A stretch of DNA of 27,076 nt from Haplomitrium mnioides (taxonomy: Eukaryota; Marchantiophyta; Haplomitriopsida; Calobryales), in assembly GCA_049999725.1 (NCBI GenBank), contig JBNGIS010020612.1, positions 15,301 to 42,376 on the forward strand. The letters are read 5' to 3'. The notes below the pieces were generated by a model that saw nothing but the letters and a program-made list of their open reading frames with translations, did not search any database and was not told the origin of the DNA. The translations under genes and the position numbers were made by a program. Shown piece after piece: positions 10,552-19,670 of this stretch (positions are counted from its first letter, which is position 1; each line of letters begins with the position of its first letter).

Positions 10552-10556
10552 GGTAC
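10552..10556. repeat. Copia target site duplication, left
   Basis: ggtac directly before the LTR. It is repeated at 15750-15754 and present once, uninterrupted, in the 3' gypsy LTR. Confidence 0.95.
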
Positions 10557-10753
10557 TGTCAACAATTACACTGCGCTCACGGGGTGTGGAGAAAAACTGC
10601 ATATTCACAATGGCTCGATGGCCTCAAAAAAATACATCAAGGGGAGGAGTGCACACGCGACTCCAATCTGCCCCACATATAAAAAGAACCCTAACTAAAC
10701 TAAGGTCGCTGCCAGCTCAGCCTGGCAGCCTATTAGAGCTCGATATTTCAACA
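10557..10753 (-). repeat. Copia 3' LTR
   Basis: 197 bp, differing from the other LTR by about five substitutions and one 2-bp indel (catattc versus catatattc). It contains a perfect 8-bp stem, gctgccag (10708-10715) with ctggcagc (10722-10729). The element's last ORF reads through the polypurine tract into this LTR and stops at 10717-10719. Confidence 0.95.
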
Positions 10754-11442
10754 CTCCCCCTTGAGCTCAACCTTTGTACACCAAGTTGTCGTCTGAATTT
10801 CTGCAACTTTTTGGCACCCAACGCCTTCGTAAAAATATCAGCAACTTGTCCTTCAGTGCTGATGTACAGTAGATCAATCACCTTGGCCAACACTTTCTCT
10901 CTCACAAAACGATAATGCACCTCAATGTGCTTTGAACGTGCATGAAAAACAGGATTGTTAGCCAATTGAATACTGCTAATATTGTCGCAATGAACCTTCA
11001 CTGGTTACTCCACTCTGACATCCAAATCCTGTAATAATTTCAGTAACCACATTACCTCACAGGTGGCCATGGCTGCCCCCCTGTATTCAGCCTCCGTACT
11101 CGATAAAGCAACTGTAGGTTGCTTTTTGCTGCTTCAAGCAATTCCAGCACTCCCAAATGAAAAAACAAAGCCACTAGTGGACCTCCTATCACTAGCACTT
11201 CCTTCCCAATCTACATCTGTGAAACCAAAAAGCTCAAATTTGGTGTTGCTGTCATAAAACAGCCCATATTGAATTGTAGCTTTTACATACCGAAAAATTC
11301 TGCGCACTACATCCAAATGCTGCTTCCTTGGTTCCTGCATAAACTGACTTACCAGACCTACAACATAACTTAGATCTGGTCTGGTGATGGTAATGTAAAT
11401 CAGGCTGCCTACCATCTGTCTGAATATCTGTTGGATACTCAA
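10717..11442 (-). pseudogene. pol: Copia RNase H
   Basis: The connection segment FRQMVGSLIYITITRPDLSY leads into RNase H: FTDVDWEGSASDRRSTSGF (first Asp), then [20 protein letters not shown], then VHCDNISSIQLANNP and ARSKHIEVHYRFVRE. Two stops interrupt the frame: TGA before SSKKQ (normally Trp, so TGG to TGA) and TAA before PVKVHCDN. The C-terminus ADIFTKAL is intact, and the frame runs through the polypurine tract and 37 bases into the LTR. Confidence 0.9.
10754..10763 (-). promoter_or_regulatory. Copia polypurine tract
   Basis: On the - strand caagggggag abuts the 3' LTR, which is the expected place for plus-strand DNA priming. Confidence 0.85.
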
Positions 11443-12097
11443 TCAACTAAAACTATTATTTTTGTATTCTGATCTAAAGGAGTTGCAATCGGTTTGCAAC
11501 CTGTCATGTCATATTTGGCCAACATATCCAAGGCATACTGCCTCTGGATCATCCATATTCCCTGCTCTGTTTTAATCACCTCAATTCCAAGGAAATGTCG
11601 TAACTCACCAAGATCCTTCATGTCGAACTTTTGTTGCAGCAATTTCTTCACTTCAGCAATATCTTGCTCACTCCCTCTTGTCATAATCAAATCATCTACA
11701 TAGATCAGAATGAGCATCATACCTTTCTCTGTTTTCCTTACATACAGAGAATAATCAGCGTCTGACACCTTGAAGCCCATCGAAACAAGATATTCGCCTA
11801 TCTTGTTAGACCATGCTCGAGGTGCTTGCTTCAACGCATATAGTCCCTTCTTCAGCTTGCATACTTGATCTGAATGCTCCAGATCAACAAAACTAGGTGG
11901 CTGTACCATGTACACCTCCTCTTCAAGCTCCCCATGTAGAAATGCATTTTTTACATCCATTTGTTGCAAAGTCCACTTTTTCGATGCAGCTTGTGCTATA
12001 ACTGCCCGAACAGTTGTCATTCTTGCTACAAGGCTGAAGGTCTCCTCATAGTCTATCCCATGAGTCTGGGCATACCCCTTGTAAACTTCTCTTCTGG
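11424..12097 (-). pseudogene. pol: Copia reverse transcriptase
   Basis: RT copies the element RNA into DNA. The domain starts with KGYAQTHGIDYEETFSLVAR, includes VKNAFLHGELEEEVYM and LYALKQAPRAW, and keeps the catalytic YVDDL (LILIYVDDLIMT). Further on, LRHFLGIEV and YALDMLAKYDMTGCKP are family-typical. RT is in a different frame from integrase because the intervening linker is deleted near 12085-12097. A second frame change near 11430-11440 separates RT from RNase H. The domain itself (11439-12020) has no stop codon. Confidence 0.9.
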
Positions 12098-13261
12098 CGT
12101 CATGCCATGAACTGCAGCTGTAGGTGTTCTATTCATAATATAAATAGTAGTAGACACTGCTTCTGCCCAATAATAGTGTGGCATATTCTTCTCATTCATC
12201 AAAGCTCTTGCCACCTCTGCTATGTGTCGGTTCTTCCTTTCAGCAACTCCATTTTGTTGAGGTGTATACCTGCATGTTTGTTGCCTTTTAATCCCTTCTC
12301 TTTGTAGGTAGGTGCAGAATTCTGTGGAGAAATATTCTCCTCCACCATCTAACCTCAGGCACTTGATTTGCTGCCCCTTCTCTTTTTCCACCATAGCTCT
12401 AAAATGTTTGAAGTGATCAAACACTTCACTCTTCTGCTTCATGAAATAGATCCAGATTTTTCTAGAGTAATCATCAATGAAGGTCACATAGTATGTACAC
12501 CCTCCAATGGATCCTGTTTTTGTTGGACCCCACACATATGAATGGACCACCTCAAGTGGCTTCCTTGCCACATATGCATCATGGGGGAATGCTTGCCTTG
12601 CCTGTTTACCAAACTGGCATGCTTCACATATTTTCTGCATTCCTTCTACCTTGAACTTGGGCAGCCCACTGACTACCCCTGAGCCCTGTATATTCCTCAA
12701 CTTTCGAACATTAACATGCCCAATCCTTTTGTGCCATATCTCTATGTCTGACACAACTCCCGTACCGTGTACAAACATGGCTTCTGAAATTTCAGGCATG
12801 TTCACATCCAATGTGAACATCCTGCCACTCCTACTTCCTTTTGTGATGAGGTTACAATTGTCTCTCCAATCCTCAATAAACACACCAGTGGGGTTAAACC
12901 TGACCTGCATATTCTGCTCTACACATTGTCCAACTGAGATCAAGTTTTTCTGAATCATTGGCACATGCATCACATCAGATAGGCACTTTGTTTTGCCATT
13001 CTCCTGTACTATTGGTATGCTGCCAATCTGATGGATAGGATGCATAGTAGAATCACTTGTCTCCACATAACCAGGTGTACTCAAATTTCTGGTTTCCTTA
13101 AACCACTCTCCGTGGCCTGTCATGTGATTAGAACATGCAGAATCAACAAACCACTTATCTCCATCATTGTTTTGCTTCCCATACGCTATAGATGAGTATC
13201 CATGCTACATGACAAACACTATCTCATTGTTTGCCTTGCTGGAACTTGCATAGTTCCCCTA
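12060..13261 (-). pseudogene. pol: Copia protease and integrase region
   Basis: The protease motif reads WFVDSACSNHMTG, with the catalytic aspartate at 13142-13144; the following Ala replaces the more usual Gly. The pre-integrase HHCC zinc finger follows as HKRIGH...CEACQFGK. The integrase core has FIDDYSRKIWIYFMKQKSEV, CLRLDGGGEY (second catalytic Asp) and QNGVAERKNRH (Glu). The first catalytic Asp, normally in the HxDxxGP context, is Tyr (HSYVWGP, codon 12536-12538). The frame ends soon after the core (MTPEEKF near 12090) because of a deletion joining it to RT. The 12053-13123 stretch is open without stops. Confidence 0.9.
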
Positions 13262-14146
13262 CACTCTGTTGTTTCTCATGTCATTCTGTTTTTTGTAGCA
13301 ATCCTTTGCCATGTGACCTGGCTTACCACAGTAATAGCAATCTCCTCCTGAATGTTTTGGTTGGCTTCCACGTCCTCTGTTACTCCCCCTGCCTCTGAAC
13401 TAGCCTCTACCACCAAACTGGTTTGGTTGGCAATGCTAATTTTGCGCATTGTCTTTTGAACGACCTCTGCCAGCATTACTCCTACCATAGCTTCTGCTTC
13501 CTCTTCCTCTACCCTTATTAGAGTAGAATGCTTGTTCTTGACTACTTGAGGCACCTCCTCCAATGTCAAGTTCTTCTGCCACTAGCATGGCAATCAACTG
13601 TGAAAAGGATGTGGTTCCTTCTTTCGTCCTCATTGATGTTTTGAACTGTTTATACTCTTTGCCTAAACCATTCAGGCAAACTGCCACCATAACACTCTCC
13701 TTCACTTCTTCTCCAACATTTGCTAGCTGCTCAGCTAGTGATTTGATCTTCAAGGCAAAGGCATTTACATTCATTTTTTCCTTTTGTAGATTAAAAAATT
13801 CCATCTGTAATGCTAGCTTCCTTGCATTTGATGTGATGGCATATCTCTCTTTCAAGATGTCCCAAGCTTCCTTGGGTGTCTTAGCTGCTGACACATAACC
13901 CATCATCTTGTCATCGACACTGATGGTTAGCCAGTACAATAGCTTGTGGACCTTCTCTATATGTGTCTTGAAGGCTTGCATCTCCTCACTGGATGGGGAC
14001 GGGCCTAAGACTGGTTCAACTTCATCTCATGTGATGAAGTCCCAGTACCCTCTTCCTTTTATAAAGTTTGTCATTCTAATTGACCAAACATTATAATTGT
14101 TTTTAGTCAGTTTCTCACTGACTATCTGAGAGATTCCATCTGCCAT
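13262..14146 (-). pseudogene. gag: Copia gag (UBN2 type) with CCHC zinc knuckle
   Basis: Gag forms the particle that packages the element RNA. The ATG at 14146 (reading down) opens MADGISQIVSEKLTKNNYNV, a typical copia gag start with W...M after it. The UBN2 core has AWDILKERY and LKIKSLAEQLANVGEEV. A GRGRGS-rich stretch precedes the zinc knuckle CYYCGKPGHMAKDC (CX2CX4HX4C, 13298-13339). The frame is continuous but interrupted by TGA at 14027-14029, two TAG codons between the UBN2 domain and the knuckle, and TAG just after it. The TAG codons fit former CAG glutamines. Gag and pol appear to have formed a single frame, as usual in copia. Confidence 0.9.
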
Positions 14147-15538
14147 CTTCCTTGTTGGCTTAAATGAGCTGTACTATCGGCTTTGTATAGTTTCAGGTTT
14201 CAGGGATTTCAGGTGTTTGATGTTGAGCTTATGTGTGAAGAGTTCCAGGCATTATGACAGCAGATGAGAAAACTACAGACCTTAACTACTGCCTTCGAGA
14301 AGAGTTGTGATCAACTGATCCCTGAACTGATGCCTCTCCACTTGACGATTTCCACCAAAGCCAACCGTGCTCATCGATTCTTCTTCAGCACTTGCAATCT
14401 GTTCTCTACTTCGATCATATTTAGATCAATCTGCACACATGCTTCAATCAGGTATGCTCTTCTCTGTCTTCTAGAATTTGTTTTGCCCAACTGAAGCAAC
14501 ACCAGCTTCAAATCAAATTGATTCCTGCTCAAATATTTTGCCTTCTACTCGACTTCCTTCTCCTTTCGATTTCTGTTCGATTTCTGCAATCTCCTTCCTC
14601 CAATTCTTCTTCAACAACAGGTAGTAGCTCTTTGATTGTTGCCTTGATGTTTCTTGAATTCCTGCAATTCTCCTTTGTCTTCTTTGATTCTTCTTCAACA
14701 TCAACCAAAGACCCTCCTTTGATTCTTCTCCGAATTCCTCTTCGATGCTCTTCACCAACAACAAAACCTGTGATTTTGCTGCTGTGATTTCTCAAGCAGC
14801 AAACTTGAATCGAGTGGCAGAGCTCTGCAAGTTCGACTTCGAATTTTGGAAACCCTAGAACTCTTTGCGAGTTCTTCTTCAGCAAATTTCTTCACCTTCA
14901 CTTTTGCTGTCCTTCAATTCTGTTGTTTTGATTCAAGTGATTCGATCTCCAATCGAATTGTCTCCTCCGGGCAACCCTGCTACGCTCACAGACAGGCAGA
15001 ATTGACTTTGATTTCTGCCTTCCAACACCCTGATCGATTTGCTTGAGCTCTTCAGCTTCAACCCCTATTCGAACCGGCGAGCAGAACTCTTTGAGTTCTG
15101 CTTTGAATCAGCTCCTTCGACCACCAATTGAATCACTCCTCTGGGTGATTCTGCTGCAACCAAGAGCTGGCAGAAATTCTTTTGATTTCTGCCTCAAAGC
15201 AGCCCCGATTCTTCTTCGAGCTCTTTTCTTCCAATCCGCTTGCTCTCTTTGTTGAAGGCTGGAAACCCTAAAAACCAGCGAATTCTTCTTCAGCGAAATG
15301 TCAAATTTGTTGAGTCTACTGTCTTCAATTCTTCAGCAGTAGTCTTCTGTCTTCAATTCTTCAGCAAATTCTTTCTTCACCAACACTAGCACTTTTCTTC
15401 TGCACCAAATGTTTCTGCAAACGATTTGATAGCCAGGGGAGCCTCTTCGACCAAGATTTTTCTTTTTTTTCTTTTTTCTTCCTTCTCCTCAAAAGTATTC
15501 TGCTCCGTAGTGTTGCGCCACTTCCTATTCCTGAACCT
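14147..15538 (-). other. Copia 5' leader with a series of hairpins; no gene
   Basis: The 1.39-kb untranslated leader is long for a copia element. It is purine-rich on the element's sense strand. Short inverted repeats recur: gcagagctctgc (14817-14828), gaactc/gagttc (14858-14874), ggcagaa/ttctgcc (14995-15019), gcagaactc/gagttctgc (15081-15101) and ggcagaaat/atttctgcc (15169-15193). ORFs on either strand here have low-complexity composition, and I reject them as genes. Confidence 0.7.
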
Positions 15539-15550
15539 GCTCTGATACCA
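15539..15550 (-). promoter_or_regulatory. Copia primer binding site for initiator tRNA-Met
   Basis: On the - strand the bases directly after the 5' LTR read tggtatcagagc, the standard plant copia primer site complementary to the 3' end of initiator methionine tRNA. There is no spacer between the LTR and the site. Confidence 0.95.
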
Positions 15551-15749
15551 TGTCAACAATTACACTGCGCTCACGGGGTGTGGAGAAAAACTGCATATAT
15601 TCACAATGGCTCGATGACCTCAAAAAAATACATCAAGGGGAGGAGTGCACACACGACTCCAATCTGCCCCACATATAAAAAGAACCCTAACTAAACTAAG
15701 GGGGCTGCCAGCTCAGCCTGGAAGCCTATTAGAGCTCGATATTTCAACA
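15551..15749 (-). repeat. Copia 5' LTR
   Basis: 199 bp with TG...CA ends, nearly identical to 10557-10753. The 8-bp hairpin seen in the other LTR carries one mismatch here (ctggaagc). Transcription of the element would start here and run toward lower coordinates. Confidence 0.95.
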
Positions 15750-15754
15750 GGTAC
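15750..15754. repeat. Copia target site duplication, right
   Basis: ggtac directly after the LTR, identical to 10552-10556. Confidence 0.95.
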
Positions 15755-16446
15755 CAATAGTGTGTTTTCTTTTCCCGTCTCTGTAGAAACTAGTTATGTT
15801 GTGCCAAGCTACTCCATAACACAAGAGCAAGCTATAGATTAATTTCAGGGTGTGTTCAGCATGCCTTGGGAGGTGCATTGAGTGTTGATCTCCTCTAAGT
15901 AGACGCTGGTTTGGAGTTCTTGCTAGACAGAGTGCGCTAGGGCGGTTCTGTTGGTGGGTTTGTCGGGTGTCTATGGGTTGGAGTGAGGGCCAACAACTGA
16001 GAGGGTTGCATTCTTATTGGTAGAAGTCAAACAATCAACTTCCTTTCCTTTAGGAAGTCAATCTAGGGATTTCGGGCGGCCAAAGGGAAATTACTTGACT
16101 ACGAGTGTGTGCGTATGAGTACGTTGTGGGTATGCTAGAGGCCTATTAGAATTGGTGTGGGTATTTGTGGGCTAGCAGTCCTGAGGGTGAGGTTTGTAAA
16201 CTTTGTGAAATATTATTCGAGTGCCTTGATTTCATCGGAAGGATGAGTGTTGGCTATGGGTATGTGAGTGCGTGTGCTATACTTTGTGTCGTAAGTCCAT
16301 GTTGTAGTTCTTCCAGAGTGGGTAAGAAAGAATTGGGGTCAATTCGATGCAAAGACCCTCCCATAAAAGTCTCAAAACACAAATCAGCCCTTGAGTTGGT
16401 GTAAATTGGTAGAAAAGGAGATAAAAGACCGACCTTAGGGCTGGCA
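15755..16446 (+). other. Terminal part of the 5' LTR beyond copia; no gene
   Basis: Matches 25866-26549 of the 3' LTR, from caatagtgtgttttcttttc to cttagggctggca. It contains no supported ORF. It is the U5-side end of the LTR, and the next base (16447) begins the internal region. Confidence 0.7.
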
Positions 16447-16600
16447 TTAACAATTTTTTGCCAATCACGACGAGACCAAGAAGTTCTAGGAATTAACCTT
16501 GCTGCAAATTGTCAAGTTGGAAGAGTGGAGAGCATTGGTTTTCATATTTCGTGGCTGACCTATGGTGTAGCGCTGAATTCTAGAATTCTGGAATTATGGG
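16447..16600 (+). other. Gypsy internal leader; no primer site recognised
   Basis: The sequence after the 5' LTR reads ttaacaattttttgccaatc. It matches no common plant primer binding site that I know. The site may be decayed, or the element may use an unusual tRNA. Confidence 0.5.
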
Positions 16601-18282
16601 AGCAACTTAGCACCAAAAGTGGAAGGAGATCAGCCAAGGAGGTTACCGTATCTAAATAAAGGAGGGATCTCCCTTAGAAGTGGAATAAGCCTTGGAATTA
16701 TGGTTAGAGCTTCCTATTCCCTGCAACTCAAAACCCTTATGGCCAATATAGGGCATGTAGCCCATCAACCACTAGTAGGGCATGTAATGCAGAGGTCTCA
16801 GTTCAGATACAAAACATTCAAGAGGTCCATTAGAGATGACCCATATGAGTGGATGAATGATTTTGAAGGCACAGCTTATGCTAATGAGGAGAACCTAATT
16901 AAGAAAACTATTCTCCCTGGAGTGTTGAAGGGAGAGGCTGGCACTTGGTATCAGACTTTGCCGAAGGCTACCAAGAGGAATTGGGACACCTTCAAGTCAG
17001 CCTTCTTAGAGGAATTCGGGAAGGTAGGAGGTGAATCAGAGGCCCTGATCAAGATCGGCCAAATGGAAATGAAGAAGACCAAATTTGTGCAGAAATTTCT
17101 GCAGTGATTCCTGTGAATGGCCAGGAAGATCACACTCCCGGCATCGGATGGAATGCTCACATCTTGGTTTATTTCAGCCATGCCTAGGAGTTTAGGGGCT
17201 TGGGTGAGGAGATCCAAGCCCACATGCCTTGAGCAGGCAGTGGAAGAAGCCCAATCCTATGTTAGGGCTGAGGTGTCAAGCTTGAAGAGAAGGACAAAGA
17301 GGAGGGATGAGTTGGAGAATTCTTCGGAGAGTTCCAGCTAAGAGGATGGCTCTAATGCTAGCTCAACTTCAGAATCTGAATATGAGAGTAAGAGCAGCCC
17401 AGAAAGTTTAGAGGATGAAAGGTCCCATAGGAGGCAGAAGAAGAGAGGGAGCAAGAAGAAAAAAAAGGTCAAAGAGAAGAGGGGTAGAAAACATGAGAAA
17501 CACATGAATTCTAGGGAGAAAAAACCCCACAGAACCTATGATAAAGGCAATGGGGCAAAAACCAGCAAGAGGAGGGGGTTAAAAGACCCCATAGAGGAAA
17601 TTAACGCGAAGTTGAAGGTCATGACAAACCATTTTGCAGGCTTGAAGCCAGAGGGCAAAAAACTAATGTCACAAAGGGCTCATGTATGGTGCGTGAAGTG
17701 CAGAAGTTATGAGCACTCCCCACAAGAATGCCCCATTGATGGGACCCCTATTCATTACGTGAGGGAGGATCCACCAGAGTGGTACCGAGAGGAAGTGGAG
17801 TACGTGCAAGAGGAGCCACCCGAGCTTGTATACCAAGTGGTCAGCCAACCTCGAACGATGGCACACAGGCTAGCCAATCTAGTGCTTGGCCAATCAGCAA
17901 CATAAGGGCAAGCAAGGCCACAAGAGGCAGGGCCAAGCCCGAACCGAACGAGGGTGATGGTTTGCTGGAATTGGGAGCAGTCAGGTCACATTTCCCCTAA
18001 CCGTCCCGAGCCCAGAAAGCAAGGGTATGGCATGCCAGCTGCGAGAAGGAAGGGCACTTGGCTAATACTTGCCACCATACTAGAAGGTAGGAGTTGCCCT
18101 CCGCCCTTGTCCAGCAAGCACCACCCCCATCATCGATCAATTTGGTGACTACTGCATCAGAGCATGGGGCAGAATTTCTAGGAGGGGAGATGACTCTAGA
18201 GGAGGACTGCTACCAAGTGGCCACAAGAGCAGCAGCCAGGACCAAGGAGAGAAGGAAAGCCAAGCAGGTTCAGAAGAAATAG
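16601..18282 (+). pseudogene. gag: Gypsy gag with zinc-knuckle cluster
   Basis: Gag of the giant element. The capsid-like core contains DDPYEWMNDFEGTAYANEEN and GVLKGEAGTWYQTLPKATK, then FLEEFG, typical of plant gypsy gag. A Ser/Glu/Lys-rich linker follows (17330-17560). Three knuckle-like sites follow: CVKCRSYEHSPQEC (17690-17731); a damaged CWNWEQSGHISPNR (17963-18004), where the second and fourth Cys are lost; and a third with CEKEGHLANTC near 18040-18070, at a frame change. Stops in frame are TGA 17105-17107, TGA near 17114, TAA 17339-17341 and TAA 17903-17905; the first two fit CGA arginine codons. The start codon is uncertain. ATGs occur downstream of a TAG at 16568, and the frame is open from about 16571. 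Confidence 0.85.
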
Positions 18283-19670
18283 AGGATCACTAACGTGCTT
18301 CCTACCGAGGAGGATTCAGACTACAAGAGGGAGCACCCCAAGTTATTCTACCCCAAGCAAGAGGAGGAAGTGAAGAGGCAGCTAGAGGCTCTAGAGGCAA
18401 TTGAAGCTCAGCAAGCAACGGATAAGACCTTGCAAGAGATCAATTTGAGAAATGCAGCCTAGGAGTAGGCCAAACAAGACCAGGCAGCCTTGCCACCAAG
18501 GGAACCGACCAGCATTCTCGTACCTTACATCATCCAAAGGGATGTAAGGGACTGCCCAGTCACTGCGACAATGGGTCAGCTGATCAAGGACAACTTTGTA
18601 TACAAGAGGCAGCCCTGAGAGCTACTCATGGGTGCCAAGAGGAAAAGGAAGCTCCCAACAGTGGACACCACAACCGATTTGAGGATGATCTGTGAGGACA
18701 AAGAGGCCCCCAAGATAGACATCCAGATAGCATGGTGTACTATGTCCCTTGTGCACGTGGATGGAAGGGCAGGAGTGAATATTATGGTGGAGGAGACTTC
18801 CCACCATCTTGGCTTCAAGACTTTTCAGCCAACCAAAAGAATTATGCGGTTGGCTGACAGGTCTCGGGTTAAGCTCTTGGAGGCTTTGCTGAAGGTTCCA
18901 ACCTAGATTGGAGGGAAGGAGTTTTCTCTGAACTACTTGGTTATGAGGCTAGCCAAAATTTCCCCATACCTTGTGTTAATCGGGAGGCCCTGGTTGTATG
19001 ATGCCAAAGTGATGCACAATTAGGAGGACTCTACATTAGTGTTCGGGCCATCCAAGATCATGGTTCATTATAGACCTGTCTCATATGAAAGGGAGACTGC
19101 ATAAGATAAGAAGTGTGACACTGAGTGGTCAATGGAATAGGAGTTAGAGGATGTTGACACTTATTGGCTAAAATTGGTGAGCGACATGACGGAGGCAAAT
19201 TTTATCGGCGAAACAAAGACAAGGGTGAATTAGTTGGAGACCTCTATATTCTGGGTTGGGGACATAGAGGAAGGAGGGTCAAGAGTGTTGATCCTCATCC
19301 TTGGACCTAACCAAAAAGGGGAGTCAGAAGTATCCACTTCCAGCCCTGAAACTGATCAAAAAGGGGAGTCGGCTGCAACCATCATTCCAGCAGGGGCTGA
19401 CCACCAATGCAGGGGAAGAAAGCCAGACAAAAAGCCTGCTGCAGGTGGCCTAAGGCTTGCCCACTTGGAGTCAAACTATGATTCCACAAACATGAACAAA
19501 GTGGAGGTCATAAGGGCAGAGCAATATTGAGAAATACCGGTTTTTGGCGAGAGGACATTTCAGCTTGGCTTCGCCCTAAACAGGGGGGCTGAGAGAACTT
19601 TTATGAAGATTCTAGGGAATTACAGTGACATATTTGCATAGAGTCATACAGATCTGAAGGCATGTCCAGA
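18283..19670 (+). pseudogene. pol: Gypsy aspartic protease region
   Basis: The retroviral-type aspartic protease cleaves the polyprotein. The active-site segment is LVHVDGRAGVNIM (about 18748-18786), where the catalytic Asp is kept and the following GA motif is GRAG. The flap and C-terminal motif read as LGFKTFQPTKRIMRLADRS and then SPYLVLIGRPWLYDAK, the usual hydrophobic-IGRPWL end. A charged spacer precedes the protease, and a Gln/Glu/Gly-rich linker (19234-19530, with a repeated QKGES) follows it. Many stops are present: TAG 18280-18282, two TAG near 18460-18470, TGA 18616-18618, TAG 18904-18906, TAG near 19021 and more. A one-base frame change near 19665 separates it from RT. Confidence 0.8.

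Larger units (their letters stand above)
10557..15749 (-). mobile_element. Nested Ty1/copia LTR retrotransposon
   Basis: A 5193-bp element lies on the - strand within the 5' gypsy LTR. It has near-identical LTRs at both ends, tgtcaaca at the outer left and ttcaaca at the outer right (TG...CA), and a perfect 5-bp target duplication ggtac. It also has a Met-tRNA-type primer site, a polypurine tract, and the copia gene order gag, protease, integrase, RT, RNase H. The 3' gypsy LTR shows the target without insertion at 25861-25865. The element is inactive: TAG and TGA stops in gag and RNase H, an internal deletion between integrase and RT, and loss of an integrase catalytic aspartate. Confidence 0.95.
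3978..16446 (+). repeat. 5' LTR of the giant gypsy element, interrupted by copia
   Basis: It starts tgttagccatgtgttttcgc and ends cttagggctggca. Without the copia insertion and its duplicated target (10557-15754) it is about 7.27 kb. In order it holds: a ~345-bp leader (3978-4322), the BSL fragment (4323-6369), a segment absent from the 3' LTR (to 9186), a ggaggtg-rich repeat (9230-9740), then an A-rich and GC-mixed tail continuing at 15755-16446 beyond copia. The shared parts align with 22612-26549. In a ~230-base block around 4320-4550 I count about 19 differences, near 8%. Confidence 0.75.

Noticed and set aside
10681-10692. TATA-like catataaaaag in the copia LTR on the + strand
   Set aside because: It points against the element's transcription direction; on the element's strand it is only a weak ttttatatg, so I do not call a promoter.
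12107-12953. + strand ORFs opposite copia integrase
   Set aside because: Antisense shadows of the clear - strand integrase coding sequence.
14513-14885. Glu/Lys-rich ORFs in the copia leader
   Set aside because: They come from the purine-rich leader sequence, overlap on both strands and lack known motifs.
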